From the NCBI GenBank assembly GCA_941918925.1, contig OW799237.1, forward strand, positions 59,257,997 through 59,321,996: a DNA stretch of 64,000 bases, read 5' to 3'. Source of the stretch: Phyto melanocephala (lineage: Eukaryota; Arthropoda; Insecta; Diptera; Rhinophoridae). The notes under the pieces are model-generated. The model made no database searches. It was given only the letters and a program-made list of their open reading frames with translations, and had not been told where the DNA came from. Below, piece after piece: positions 1 to 11,060 of the stretch; the first letter of the stretch is position 1, and each line of letters opens with the position of its first letter. The translations under genes were made by a program, and so were the position numbers.

Positions 1-345
1 AATTTAGTTCCGTTCAGCCGTTTTTGCGTGATTGAGTAACAAATATCCAAACATACAAACATTCACATTTATTATATTAGTAGGACAGGATTAAATCCGG
101 CTTTTTTTGTTTTATATCTTGTTTTATTAACAGTATATTTAGCTTTATAATGCAAACTGACAATTCTTTTTCGCTTTTAATTTTTAAAAAATACAAATAT
201 TTTGATTTTGATTGAAACCTTTTGTTTGTTTTGTAGCGATGATATAATTTAGTCTTTTAAAAAATTTGGATTAAAAAAATTTATTTATAGAATGTAAAAT
301 TTTTACTGTTAGGATTTAAAGAAAAAACTTTTTTGTTGCATAGTG
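1..345. repeat. Repeat remnants at the window edge, including a CACTA-like right terminus
   Basis: Bases 1-90 resemble the 3' tail of a family E-type interspersed repeat: a GTGATTGAGTAACAAA-like stretch ending in ATATTAGTAGGA. Bases 325-345 read, on the minus strand from 345, CACTATGCAACA followed by an A/T run. This matches the terminal repeats of the element at 6473-9932 and is followed by TTA, the same 3-bp target duplication sequence. The partner end is not visible, so this is one terminus only. Confidence 0.4.
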
Positions 346-366
346 TTATATATGACGATTGTAATA

Positions 367-367
367 C

Positions 368-406
<39 letters not shown>

Positions 407-434
407 CATAGATAGATAGATAGATAGATAGATA
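367..434. repeat. (GATA)n microsatellite
   Basis: Tandem GATA/TAGA tetranucleotides, about 16 units, interrupted once by TACA. The reading frame across it is an artefact of the repeat. Confidence 0.95.
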
Positions 435-495
435 TATAAATAAGATAAAGAGCAACTGTTTGGACCTTTTTTGTAATAATTTCTGTTTCAACCTA

Positions 496-501
496 TTTAT
501 T
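496..501 (-). terminator. Poly(A) signal of the DUF753/Ly6-like gene
   Basis: AATAAA on the minus strand, about 54 nt beyond the stop codon at 557-555. It is the nearest canonical signal and gives a short 3'UTR. Confidence 0.6.
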
Positions 502-554
502 TGCAAAATATTATTCAGGATATTCTATTGATAATAGATGTGTGATATTTATAT

Positions 555-1278
555 CTAAAGGCGATTGGCTCGTGTGCCGGGTCTAAAATCTACACTATTA
601 CAACCGCTGATATCGCCAGCCAAACAAAGTGAACAATTAGCATCGGCATAGCAGGTCATTTGATCGGCCAAAGAAGAAGCGCAGCCCCTCTTTGTGGCAT
701 TATTTTCGTATTTAACATAACAGTATGAATTGGGAGCAGTGGGAGAGCCACAACGTTCAGCAGTCAGTTGAGATGCTAACGAAGCGCAATTCTTATCCTG
801 TGAACGAGAGTTACAAACGATTACATAAATATATACTTATTAGAGTATTTAAGTCAAGGGACTATCGTTTAAATATCACCTTATTGGAGTCACATTGAAG
901 GCATGCATACTGATTTTGGCCTAAACTATTGCAACGATCCGAATTACATTTGTGACACTCGTCTGTGTTAGCATCGCAACGTCTACGTAAATGTTCTGGC
1001 ACCTCATATGAACATCCTTTTTGTATAACATTGACTAAACATGATAAAAAATATTTAACATTCAAATTTATCTTGATTTAAATTAATTAAAACTTACATT
1101 TGTCAAACACTGTCACACAATAATCCAAGGGATCTGTACATATTTTAGTTGTAGTCACCGATGTGCGCATGCAATTTATACCCTCACAGGAGTAGCAAGT
1201 TTTTGATTTATTGGCCACTGCGAAATTCACCAGACCCAGTAACAGTACGGCCGTTGCAACAATCATTTTTGAATGCAT
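555..1278 (-). CDS. Secreted cysteine-rich DUF753/Ly6-like protein, three exons
   Basis: Coding exons are 1278-1098, 1034-880 and 797-555. They are joined by a 63-bp phase-1 intron (donor GTAAGT, acceptor TTTAG) and an 82-bp phase-0 intron (donor GTGATA, acceptor TTCACAG), giving 192 residues. Residues 1-22 form a signal peptide (basic start, LLLGL core, AVA before the cut). The mature protein has two similar cysteine repeats: CYSC...GC...C..C....CN in exons 1-2, then CLQC...ERC...YC...GC...C..C in exons 2-3. This spacing fits DUF753, a fly family of Ly6/three-finger-like secreted proteins of mostly unknown role. No GPI-anchor hydrophobic tail is seen; it ends in a basic stretch. A second in-frame ATG at 1266 would also give a signal peptide. 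The reading frame is intact across all three exons, so it is likely functional. Exact orthologue not recognised. Confidence 0.85.
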
Positions 1279-1338
1279 GGTTATAATTTATTATCAATTT
1301 TACATTCCCATCTATTCATAAGGCGAAAACTTACATCG

Positions 1339-1346
1339 TTTTATAG
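1339..1346 (-). promoter_or_regulatory. TATA box of the DUF753/Ly6-like gene
   Basis: CTATAAAA on the minus strand, 61 nt upstream of the start codon at 1278. This would place transcription start near 1312 and give a 5'UTR of about 35 nt. Confidence 0.5.
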
Positions 1347-2228
1347 GTTTTGTAATATAACAATCATTTACTTAACTTAATTAAGAATAAATACTTCAAA
1401 ATTATCTTTCAATGACTAATTTTCAAATGATACGTATGTAGGTGCAAATATTTGTTTATTAGTCTTTGTATTTAAAACAATTATTTGTTATAAGCATGGT
1501 GTAATTACATAAGGTGATAGCGTAAAGGAGAGCAATTTTTGTCTCTCTTTTTTTATGTATGGAGTTTGACAATTTCCGAAGTTGAAATAATTTTTTTAAG
1601 TATGTATTTTGACATTCTCCAGAACACAAAAAAATAGTCAGCTGGGCTTGCACCGCCACCTTGTATAAGTGTACCCTGGTTATAAGTTATTGTATTGGAT
1701 TATTTTTTACTCATATCATTTGATTTTAAAAACTAATAATTAATGTTTTTAAAGAATTTGTAACAATTTAAATGATAAAAAAATTTATTTAAATTTTAAT
1801 ATATAATGAGTAGTGTTGCAAAATCTAAATGTTTCAATTTTAATAAAAATATCAGATCTTTTGCCAGGAATCTCAATCTGCAATAAGTAGTACAATATAA
1901 AAGCCTAAGTAAGGAGAAATATGTATTAATTTGCACAAGGAAATACAATGCTTATAACAACAATATTATAGCATCCTTTAATTATAAATAATTATATGTA
2001 TGTATATAAGTAACATATATATACTTATCAATATATGAATTCATATATATTGGTTTTTATTTACTTAATACTTAAATAGTTCTAGTTTTTTTAGATTTTA
2101 TACCCATTTTTTGAGTTTTAATTTCCAAAAATTCACATTTTTGTTAATTCCTAAATATACATATGCATGTAAGTGTTTTTTTTTAATAAAATGATATAAC
2201 ATATATCGTCTAAATTTCTTGATCTTTT
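1347..2228. other. AT-rich intergenic stretch
   Basis: No coding pattern, RNA gene or clear repeat boundary was recognised here. Short ATATAT-rich runs occur around 2000-2050. Confidence 0.5.
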
Positions 2229-4931
2229 TTATACCCGCCACCAAAAAAATGGTGGGGGTATATTCATTTTGTCATTCCGTTTGTAACACATCGAAATATC
2301 CATTTTAGACCCCATAAAGTATATATATTCTGAATCGGGGTTTGATTTTATGACGATCTAGCTATGTCCGTCCGTCTGTCCGTCTGTCCGTCTGTCCGTC
2401 TGTCCGTCTGTTGGAAGCACGATAGAGGTCGCACCGAAGAAGCTAGGGGGCTCAAATTTTGCCAGAATCTTTCCTATAGACAAGGTTTGTTTGGTATTGA
2501 AAATGGGCTAAATCGGAATATAAGGAAGAGAGTTATAGCTCGAAAAGCAAGAGTAGGTCGAAAAAACCGTGTCCTTCGAACATCGAATAAAATGGAATTG
2601 TGTCCAAACGCCTTAACGTAGACTCATGAAACTTCGAATATATATTTCCTGGGTAAAGACAATATTTTCCCCCAAAAATTGTCTAAATCTATGCATTAGG
2701 AGAGGAGTTATCGATCAAAATGTACGAAAATTTATACCGCACAGTGTATTTTTTGGTATATTTAAAAACAAAAACGTCATAAAAGCAACAAAATTGGATG
2801 TACGAATCTGAAATTTTGCACACTCCGGTCTTTGGTGACACGCTTTCTTGTAACGGTAAATCAATGTGCCACGCCCACTTTTACGCCCACCTCCCATTTA
2901 ACGTTTTAACTAAAATTCATATAATTTCTCTATTAATAAAGATTTTGGAATAATAAAGGCCCATATTGAAACACCTCAGTTGTACTCATTCGCAAAAATA
3001 ACTTTGACACGCCTACTATAACGCCCACTTTTCACGTTATCTACCGTTAATGAAATTTAAAAGCTCATAAAACCGCTAAAATTAGAGGTATGATGATAAA
3101 TTTTGCTACGTCTATCCCCCTAGGCAATTTCATTACTATGCCAAAAAATTAAGGTGCCACGCCCTTTTTTACGCCCACCTCCCATATAACGTTTTACCTA
3201 AAATTCATATAATTTCTCTATTTATAAAGATTTTGGAATAATAAAGGACTATATTGAAACACCTAAGTTGTACTCATTAGCAAAAACAACTTTCACACGC
3301 CTGCTATAACGCCCACTTTCACTTTTGAATTGTGTCCAAACGCATAAACGTAGAGTCATGAAACTTCGAATATATATATATCGAGTCAAAAGAATATTTT
3401 TCCCTGAAAATCGCTTAAATCTATGAATTAGGAAAAGAGTTATAGATAAAAATGTACGAAAATTTATACCGCACAGTGTATATTTCAAATTCTGAAATTT
3501 TGCAAACATTTCTTTTTGGTCAAAGTCTTCGTTATAACGGAAAATAGATGTGCCACGTACACTTTTTTCCTTAAAATTTTATAAAAATATATTAGTCATA
3601 AAAATTAGCATTTATTCATCTTACACTGCGACATTTATTGTACTGTAGCTAAATATAAGATAAAGATGATAAGATAGATGACTCTACTAGCAACTACTAG
3701 ATGGCATGATAACAACTTATGCTTATGTTCTCCTTAAGTTATGCTCTATTAAAAATGCGAATTTAGGATAATTTTGACCTAAGTCAAAAAAAATTATCTC
3801 TAAACATTATAAACAATTTATTTTCATGTACTAATGGCTAACAAATTTTAAAATTATACAAAACTTATTTCGTTTCAAAATCTTTTAAAAGCAAAATGTT
3901 ATAGAAGTTTAAAAATCAAAATCTTACTAATAAATTTCCCGTTTTAGAAAAATGCAGAGAATGTATATTTTAAATCACCCTGTGGCCCTTAAAATTTAAT
4001 TTTCTTCCTCTTAAATTCATGTAAATTCTCTATGAATAAAGATTTTGGAATACTAAAGGACTATATTGAAATATCTAAGTTATGTTTATTAGCAAAAACT
4101 TTATTGACACGCGTATTTTAACGGCAACTTTCATTGAAAGACTAAATTTACGAAAACATTTTACTAGCATACCGAAGTTATAATGGGTGGTTTAATTTTA
4201 AGGGACTATGTTGATTTTGAATAAAATTATTATGAAATTATTATCATTTATTTTTATAATGATAATATTTGTATGCTTCAATTATGTATGGAACAAAATA
4301 TCGGCCAAATGGCCCCCCAACCTAGGCGGCACACCACGATCCGATAGTCCAAATTTTCAATGACACTGTTGATGCTCGATTGTTGGGCACGATGATGAGT
4401 CAAGGTTGCTTGCTCTTGCCACGTTATCGTGAAAAACAGCAATGTTTCCCATTCAACGAACTAAGATGATATTCACAGATGGTTTCACATTTCATACAGA
4501 CCTGCTTTCAGACATTTAAATATTTTTTACAATTCTCACGATTGTGGTCGAATTCGAACGATTATGTTGACCAAAAGAATCACGAAGTGCACAAAATTAA
4601 TTTTGATTTAAACGCCCATTTTTATAAAAATCTTTAATATTTAAAAGCGTTGCTCGATTGCGTATCTTTCCACGGTTCAAATTGAGTTAGTCTGAGATTG
4701 AGAAATGTCAAATGAAATACAAGAAAAAAGTTGAAGGTTACATGTGGTTCACCTTAAACATGGGCCCTTAAAATTTAACCACCCTCTACAAAGAAAGTGA
4801 TACATATTTTATTATAAAGAGATTATTCTATAGCGATTAACAAAATAATAAATATTGTGCTTTAAATGTACACAAAATTGGTGGTGGGTATGAAAGATTC
4901 GGCACAGCCGAATATAGTGCTCCTACTTGTT
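2229..4931 (+). mobile_element. Family A element, copy A1 (mini-me/DINE-1-like, non-autonomous)
   Basis: The element begins with the imperfect hairpin TATACCCGCCACC...GGTGGGGGTATA. It has a (GTCY)n tract at about 2367-2410, two internal units with a 288-bp period (unit starts near 2868 and 3156), and ends with hairpin ATTCGGC-ACA-GCCGAAT at 4899-4915 followed by TACTTGTT. A (GTCY)n tract and a 3' terminal hairpin are hallmarks of the dipteran mini-me/DINE-1 group, usually placed among Helitron-like elements. It has no protein-coding capacity; the short frames inside belong to the repeat. It is nearly identical, inverted, to 14507-17208. Confidence 0.8.
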
Positions 4932-5006
4932 ATTGATTATATATGATTTTTCCAAGCTTGAGATCAACTTTTTTAGTTTTTTTTTTATAAAAAATTATTT
5001 ATTTTA

Positions 5007-5045
5007 ACCAATATTTCGCTACCAAACAATGGGTAGCTTCTTCAG
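5007..5045 (-). ncRNA. Hammerhead-ribozyme-like motif of a Penelope-like element
   Basis: Sense strand: CTGAAGA, then a 6-bp stem GCTACC/GGTAGC with a loop of about 8 nt, then GAAATATTGG. The layout (CUGANGA, stem II, GAAA) matches the hammerhead ribozymes known from Penelope-like elements. One core base differs from CUGAUGA, so activity is uncertain. Confidence 0.45.
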
Positions 5046-5255
5046 GGTAATATATATACAAATTTTATAAAAACAAAAAACAAATTCAAAACAATTTCAA
5101 ATTGAAAAAATATTTTGTAAAAAGGCGGGAAAATATTTTTTCAATATAAACAATTTTTGAAATATACAAACAAACAAACATACAAAAATAATTCATTCAC
5201 ATATTTATAGTAATAATTTACAAAAATAACAACTAATACTATTAGACTACCGTTT

Positions 5256-5726
5256 TCAGATCTTATTAACTAACAATCTATAATTTTGGGCAACATTTGC
5301 AGTATCAGTCTTATAATTAATTCTCTGTGTAGGTGGTACTTTAATAATTTGTAACATTTCTAACATATTCCTACGTCTGTAATTGTTTTCCTTGTTTAAA
5401 ATTAATGTTTTATTGAAGTCTGGATAATGATTAGAACTAGCGCAATGTAATGATAATGCTGTTTTTTGTGTCAGTGTAGTGTTCCTGTATTTCTGATCAG
5501 ATCTATGTCCAGCGATCCTAGTTTTTAATTTATTCTTTGTTGTTCCTACATAAACTTTGTCACAACTTTCAGTATCATTACCATTACATGGTATTTTATA
5601 CACTAAATTAGACATTTCAAGTTTATCTATCTTATCCTTTGTTTTACTAAACAGTTTACCTAACGTGTTATATGTTTTGTGGGCCATTATATATTTTTTA
5701 TAGTCGTAAATTTTTGAGTTTTTCAA
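5256..5726 (-). pseudogene. Penelope-like GIY-YIG endonuclease domain (C-terminal fragment of the polyprotein)
   Basis: About 156 residues, open from the poly(T) junction to a natural stop. VYKIPC and KVYVGTT, about 20 residues apart, are the two halves of the GIY-YIG core as found in Penelope-like elements, followed by an arginine in LKTRIAGH. RRRNMLEMLQI carries the catalytic-glutamate motif. The preceding MAHKTYNTLGKLF...KL stretch is the usual linker between reverse transcriptase and endonuclease. The first codon is not a natural start, because the frame continues up to the truncation. The domain itself shows no stop, but without the reverse transcriptase it cannot mobilise itself. Confidence 0.8.
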
Positions 5727-5761
5727 TCTTTCAGAAAAAAAAAAAAAAAAAAAAAAAAAAT

Positions 5762-6400
5762 GATATAACTTGTATTTTTTAATATGATCTAAAATTTACA
5801 TTTCACCGTCATGTACAAAGTTATAAATAGCGCATCGTAGCTAAGCCTAGATTTTAGATTTCATGTAATACGTCATTTTCTCTTTTGTTTCCGACTCCAT
5901 CTTTGATTTTATAATATTTACATAGTAAAATGTATTCTACTAGTCAAGCCTTTTTATTTGAAACCTATATTGTTGGGGTTAAAAAAATTGTATCCACCAT
6001 TTTGTTTCAGATGCCATCTTGTACTTTACACTTTTTATTGGTATACTTCATTGTACTGGTCAAGCCCTTTTATTTAATATAATATTGTGGAAGTTAAAAG
6101 GGACAAGACCGTAATAACTATATTTGATTTATATATCCGCCATTTAATCTAGGACTCCATTTTTTTCATTTCATAACAACATTTCATATGATCCCAACAT
6201 TGGCTCTTTCGTTGTATAGAAACTGAAATATATTGATTTTCGTTAGTAAATTTTAGGAAAAGCACCGAAGCAGTTGTACTTTGGTTTCAAACCGATTTGT
6301 TAGTTTTTTCTTAGAAATAATTTCTGAGACTACGAATTTTAATTTAGTTTCTTAAGCATCCTTAAAAATTATTTAGGATCATTTAAAAAAATAAATAATT
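5762..6400 (-). repeat. Family B repeat fragment
   Basis: Contains the recurring B-family phrases CGCATCGTAGCTAAGCCTAG, TCAAGCCCTTTTATTT and CGCCATTTTGTTT-like blocks. These are also found, in either orientation, at 31.2-31.9, 41.7-42.1, 55.5-55.9 and 62.9-63.5 kb. Confidence 0.6.
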
Positions 6401-7423
6401 TTTGTATATAACTCTTCCGATTAGTGAACAATTTGTACAGTCGTGTTTATTTTCTTATATCTCAAAAAATTACACAATGCAACAAATGAAATTTTTTTTC
6501 CCCCAGAATATCCACTATATTTTTTTGATCCGCTATAGTCATCTAACTGCAAAAATCATCAAAATTTCAAATTCTATGGTAAGGTTTTTTAATTTTTTTT
6601 TTATAAAATTTGAGATTTTTAAAGAGGTTGCTCCATACATCTTGTCGTAACTTTGGAACGACGTACTCGACTTTGTTTAGGAATCCGTCTGAAAACTTTT
6701 AATTATGCCAGCTTTAAGTTTTTTAATATCATTTTCTGATCTAGCTATAAGTTTTGGAGTTATCGAGGAAAAAGTCGGAAAATTTTTTTTTTGTAAAATT
6801 ATAAAATTTTTAAAAGTAAAAAATTATAAAAAATAGAAAGCAACAAATAGTTACCAGTTTGGGTACTTAATCTTAAAACAGCATTTATTAGAAACAAAAT
6901 GAATTTTATTACATGAAAATCCATGGATAAATTCGTGTTTTATTGCCGATAAACTGAAAGTACCTAGTTTTGATATTTTTTGTCACAAATTAGTGTAAAG
7001 CTAAAAATTTTGTGATTTTTTTTTTAAATGAAAAATTAAATTTAAATTATTTTCCGACATTAATTAGTCTAAAAGTAAGATGAGATCTTAAAAAGTATCA
7101 AAGATAAAGTTTTTACCTGTTTTTATCCCTTAGCCTTTTGATTTTAAAAAAAGTACCAGACACCTGTCCGCTTATTTGATTTCTGCTTTTTGTATAATAT
7201 TTAAAGTCATTTTTCTATTCAATTGAAAACATTCAACAAAATACACAAACATTGTCATGGTGGCTTCGTTTCTCGATCGTTTCTTATTAGGGTTAAGATT
7301 CTCGTGTTCCTTCGTATTTCCCTCCAACGCTTATCAGATGGTAAAATACTTCAAAGTATAATCCAATTTGTGCGACCAGTCACAAAACTCATTAAACGTG
7401 AATTCAGTGTTCTGTAATCTCAG

Positions 7424-7449
7424 GCAATATATATATATATATATATATT
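7424..7449. repeat. (AT)n microsatellite
   Basis: About 13 AT units inside the CACTA-like element. Confidence 0.9.
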
Positions 7450-7837
7450 TAGCTCTAGTTACTGCATAAGCAAATTCCAGGAAATGTATCCTTATCGCTC
7501 TCTGAATTTCCCGTTATTACACTTCAGTATTGCCTGGGTATTTACGTTTTCTCTTGCTGTCCAGAATAATATTGGGGTTTCTATTTCAAACAAATTATTT
7601 TTTAAATAATTTTTCGTAGAACTTTAGTTCTTCTTCATTGTGAACTCTAGTTTCGGCTCACAAATATATGATACTAATACTGACGCGTTTACCGCGGGCA
7701 TATAAACCGCAAACGCTTTTGTAAAACCAAAAATTTTGTGATTTTAAAAAGTCATATAAAGGGGCTACTTTGTAGAATTAGTATTACTCAACAAGTGATT
7801 GTGGACAAGACAAGTGTTTATTTAAAATACAAAAATA

Positions 7838-8037
7838 AAAAAATGAGCAAGAAACTTAGAAGTATGTTATGTAAAAAAAAAATGAGCCGGATATTTTGTT
7901 ATGTGTGCCGCAAAGTTATGACAAAAATAAACGGCGCCATTTCTCAATTTCTTACAAAATCAAATACGAAGATTATTTTAAAATAAAGGTAGACAACATT
8001 GACTGGACACCCAGTTCAATATGGGCATTTCCATTAA
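7838..8037 (+). pseudogene. N-terminal relic of the CYVCG / GERFHQD transposon-associated protein family
   Basis: One frame gives SRIFCYVCRKVM, and after a frame change near 7980 KIKVDNIDWTPSSIW follows. Arthropod repeat-associated proteins of this family start with FCYVCG, then a stretch like YFG.K.GDQDK.W.PH. Both pieces lie in the right order here. The last paired cysteines are lost and the frame is shifted, so it is dead. It lies inside the CACTA-like element at 6473-9932, which suggests it is that element's own gene. Related pieces in this window are at 26851-27186 and 43765-46060. Family assignment is from memory of conserved motifs. Confidence 0.5.
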
Positions 8038-8129
8038 TATTTAAACCACGACTGTAAAAATAAAAACTCTTGAAAGTTTTGCAATATAAGTTTATTGATA
8101 AAAAACCTTCAAATTTTACTATGCGCAGG

Positions 8130-8335
8130 GTGACCCGGTGGACTAGTCAGTATTGTGTTGGTCTGCTATATTGGCGGTTGCGGGTTCTATTCCCGCCAGA
8201 GACTCTGGAATTGTCTGCTTCTCTTTCTCTTCTATTCTAAATATTTCTATTCTTCTCTCTATTAAGGCGTCACAATGGACCGTAATAGTCTCCGGGTGAG
8301 GGTGTAAGGGTAACTTTGCACCTACCTACCTACCA
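8130..8335 (+). mobile_element. tRNA-derived SINE, copy 1
   Basis: A 206-bp insert flanked by the perfect 12-bp target duplication ACTATGCGCAGG (8118-8129 and 8336-8347). The head carries an A-box-like GTGGACTAGTCAGT and a B-box-like GGGTTCTATTCCC within a T-arm-like stem, so a pol III promoter of tRNA origin. The tail is (CCTA)n. A second copy in the opposite orientation lies at 61147-61335. Confidence 0.85.
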
Positions 8336-8347
8336 ACTATGCGCAGG

Positions 8348-9449
8348 TATTAGGAGCTTATTAAATTATTTTAAGAGCAATAATAAGAGTTTAATCTTAT
8401 TATCTCTTTGACTTATTTTAAAGAATTGCAATCAAATATTTTTTAGCGACTAAATTGAAAAAATAAGTTGTAATATTCTTTAAAATTAAGGTAACAACAA
8501 CAATTAACAAGATCCATAAGAAAAAAGAAAATATAGAGTCCAATTAGCGGTATTTTTTTTTATTTCCCTTGGATGTTATTTTAATGTCACGTACGTAGTA
8601 CAAAAACATTATTTGTCTCCGTCATTTGAACAGTCGCAAGCACCTAATTTAGAATTTAACTTTTTTTCTTAACATAATATGAATTTTATTACCTAAGAAT
8701 ACTATTAGAGAAAAATCTGTCACGTACGATATGTCACGAACGATATTAAATTGAATATATTATAAAGTCATTTAAACATTGTTTTCAATTAAGTATGACG
8801 GATTTTAAATGAAAAATATTTCGTTTAGTGTAAGAAATAAAAAAGAAAAAACGCCTCCCAAGATTCGCAGATTTTTTCATATTTACATATATACCTCAAA
8901 ATCACTTCTGTATGTCACGTAATATATATGCTTATTTTTCTGGATATTTAAGACAACAACGATTAAAATGTAATTAATTATTATTTTAAATAAAGTACCC
9001 TTTGAATGGAACATAAAGATCTAATTTTGTTTAAGTTACTCTTACTTTTGCAAAAATAACTTCAATTTTTAGGAGTACAAATTTCACATACGTACATGGA
9101 AATTCCTATATGCGATAATTGCCGAGTTATTTTAAGAAATCCGTATTCATCAAATTCTTAGTAAGTACTTTTAAAAAAAGTTTATATTATATATTTAAAA
9201 TACAATTACAGTTCTATTCAAAGGGTAATCTGTGTGTTGTTTGTCGGTCTTGAGTAGATAAATCCCTTGTACCATATAAACAATATGCTGAAAATCGGCA
9301 TTTGACTGCAAAGGTTGAAGGTCGATTAAAAAAAAATCTAACTAACATAAATAAACGCCGCGATACGGGTCTTCTAATTTAGCCTCTATTTTCAACCCTC
9401 ACTCTCAGAATCGACCTAACTTTTGCTAACCTGAATTTGTTCCACAGTG
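8348..9449. other. Interior of the CACTA-like element, no gene seen
   Basis: AT-rich sequence between the SINE and the right inverted arm. No frame of interest and no recognisable domain. Confidence 0.5.
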
Positions 9450-9935
9450 TAATTTGTGATAAAAAATATCACAACTAGGTACTTTCCGTTTATCGGAAAT
9501 AAAACACGAGTTTATCCATGGATTTTCATGTAATAAAATTCATTTTGTTTATAATAAATGCTATTTTAAGATTATGTACCAAAACTGGTAACTTTTTGTT
9601 GCTTTATATTTTTTATAAATTTTTTAATTTCAATTTTACAAAAAAAAAATGTTTTTTCCTACTTTTTCCTCGATAACTCCAAAACTAATAGCTAGATCAG
9701 AAAATTATATTAAAAAAACTGGTGTAATTTAAAGTCTTCAGATTGCTTAACAAAATATAGTACGTCGTTCCAAAGTTACGACAAGATGTATGGAGCAGCC
9801 TCTTCAAAAATCTCAAATTTTATAAAAAAATTTAAAAAAAAAAAAAAATTTTGATGATTTTTGCACTTAGGTGACTATAGCGGATCAAAAAATATAGTGG
9901 TTATTCTGGGAATTTTTGCTTGTTGCATAGTATTA

Positions 9936-10180
9936 TTAGGCGATTATGCTTATTTCCAATACCGATCTGCTCCCGAATATTTCTGATATTTTGAAACCTT
10001 ACATGGTTATCGATTGCGATGGTTGTACATGGCGATGTCGAGGGGTTTCAAAAAGTTGATTTCAACATACACACAGACAGACGGATGATGCCTAATTGAC
10101 TCCTCTATTCATAAGCTTTCAAAAAAAATATAATTTATGAGGTCGGAAATGAAACTCACTGTGAAGGGTGTAAAAACTGG
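9936..10180 (-). repeat. Family B 5' fragment
   Basis: Shows the B-family blocks on the minus strand: CCGATCTGCTCCCGAATATT, the TTGATTTCAACATACACACAG block, a short (GTCY)n remnant and the GGTCGGAAATGAAA block near the head. Confidence 0.6.
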
Positions 10181-10388
10181 TACAATGCAGTGAATGCATT
10201 GTTGTTATCTATCAGCTGTTTGTTTCTGTTCAATTGAAAATCTGTATATGTGGTTTGTTGTTCCTTTATCGTTATGTTCTGTTGCGAATAAATTTGTAGA
10301 AAATAGAATTCAACATTTACACCCCAATTCTAAATATTCCCAGGGAAATGAATACTTTAATGAATTACTTTAACAAGTAACAGCAATA

Positions 10389-10440
10389 TATTCGGCTTTG
10401 CTGAATATTTTATACCCACCACCAATTTTTCGTACTTTTA
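10389..10440 (-). repeat. Family A 3'-end fragment
   Basis: Degenerate 3' hairpin ATTCGGC-TTT-GCTGAAT followed by TATACCCACCACCAA. This is the minus-strand terminus of an A element, truncated immediately after. Confidence 0.6.
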
Positions 10441-10814
10441 TAGCTAGGGTTTTTTCCCCAATTTTTTGTTTCTCGGGAATGCGAGATTTATGTTTTAATT
10501 TCCTGGGATCCCGCAGCAAAACAAATAAAAAGTAAATTTATTTTTAATTTATAAAAAACTTTTTATTAAAAAGCATAAAATAGTTTATAATGTAAAAGAA
10601 ACACTTCAAAACTATAAAAATTAATAAAGAAACTTGTTTTAAAATATAAATTAAGTAAAAAATATTTTTTTTTGAAAAACATATTATTCTCTAGATACGA
10701 GATCAAATATGAGCACAAAAACAAAAATACAGGTAATTCAGCTATGAGATCAAAAACAAAATCATTAGAATTAAATTTAAAAACATGTAAATACAATGTA
10801 TAATAAAAATAATA

Positions 10815-11060
10815 GGGGAAATCACCCTTCGTTGCAAACAGATCATGCAAATGTTGCAGATCTTGCAAGTCTAGTATATATATTCTTAAGTTTGCAACAA
10901 CAGAAAAACAATACACACTAAAATTACATTTCCCACACAAGCACTTATTTCCAATGCTACAGTTGGAAATTTTCAAAAGCAACGTTTGCAATAGAATATA
11001 TAAAAGACTTGCAAGATCTGCAACATTTGCATCATGTTTGCAAGGAAGGGTGATTTCCGC
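10815..11060. mobile_element. Long-hairpin MITE (246 bp)
   Basis: Inverted arms of about 85 bp (GGGGAAATCACCCTTCG... against GCGGAAATCACCCTTCC...), including TGTTGCAGATCTTGCAAGTC in both. The flanks carry TAATA on both sides (10810-10814 and 11061-11065), a 5-bp candidate target duplication. Superfamily not assigned. The open frame over 10566-10991 is AT-rich sequence overlapping one arm, not a gene. Confidence 0.7.

Larger units (their letters stand above)
4985..5735 (-). mobile_element. 5'-truncated Penelope-like retroelement
   Basis: The minus-strand fragment holds a GIY-YIG endonuclease reading frame followed by a 3' tail. The tail includes a hammerhead-like motif at 5045-5007 and then an A-rich end near 4985. 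The 5' side stops in a run of about 27 T on the sense strand (5734-5760), so the reverse transcriptase portion is gone. Confidence 0.75.
6473..9932. mobile_element. CACTA-like DNA transposon with terminal inverted arms of about 0.5 kb
   Basis: The left arm (6473-about 7000) and the right arm (about 9450-9932) are inverted copies. The left end reads CACAATGCAACA and the right end, reverse-complemented, TACTATGCAACA. Both ends are flanked by TTA (6470-6472 and 9933-9935), a 3-bp target duplication. CAC-type ends with a 3-bp duplication fit CACTA/EnSpm-type (CMC) transposons. The interior holds only a degenerate N-terminal gene fragment (7838-8037) and a later SINE insertion (8130-8335). No intact transposase is present. 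Confidence 0.7.

Noticed and set aside
309..506. Open frame with many SIYLSIYLS repeats
   Set aside because: It is the (GATA)n microsatellite read in one frame.
2364..3509. Several open frames in A1 (and mirrored in A2)
   Set aside because: They lie in a repeat without conserved coding; the (GTCY)n tract and repeated blocks create them, and other A copies do not keep the frames.
10566..10991. 141-codon open frame rich in F, Y, L
   Set aside because: AT-rich composition, no domain, and it overlaps one arm of the MITE at 10815-11060.
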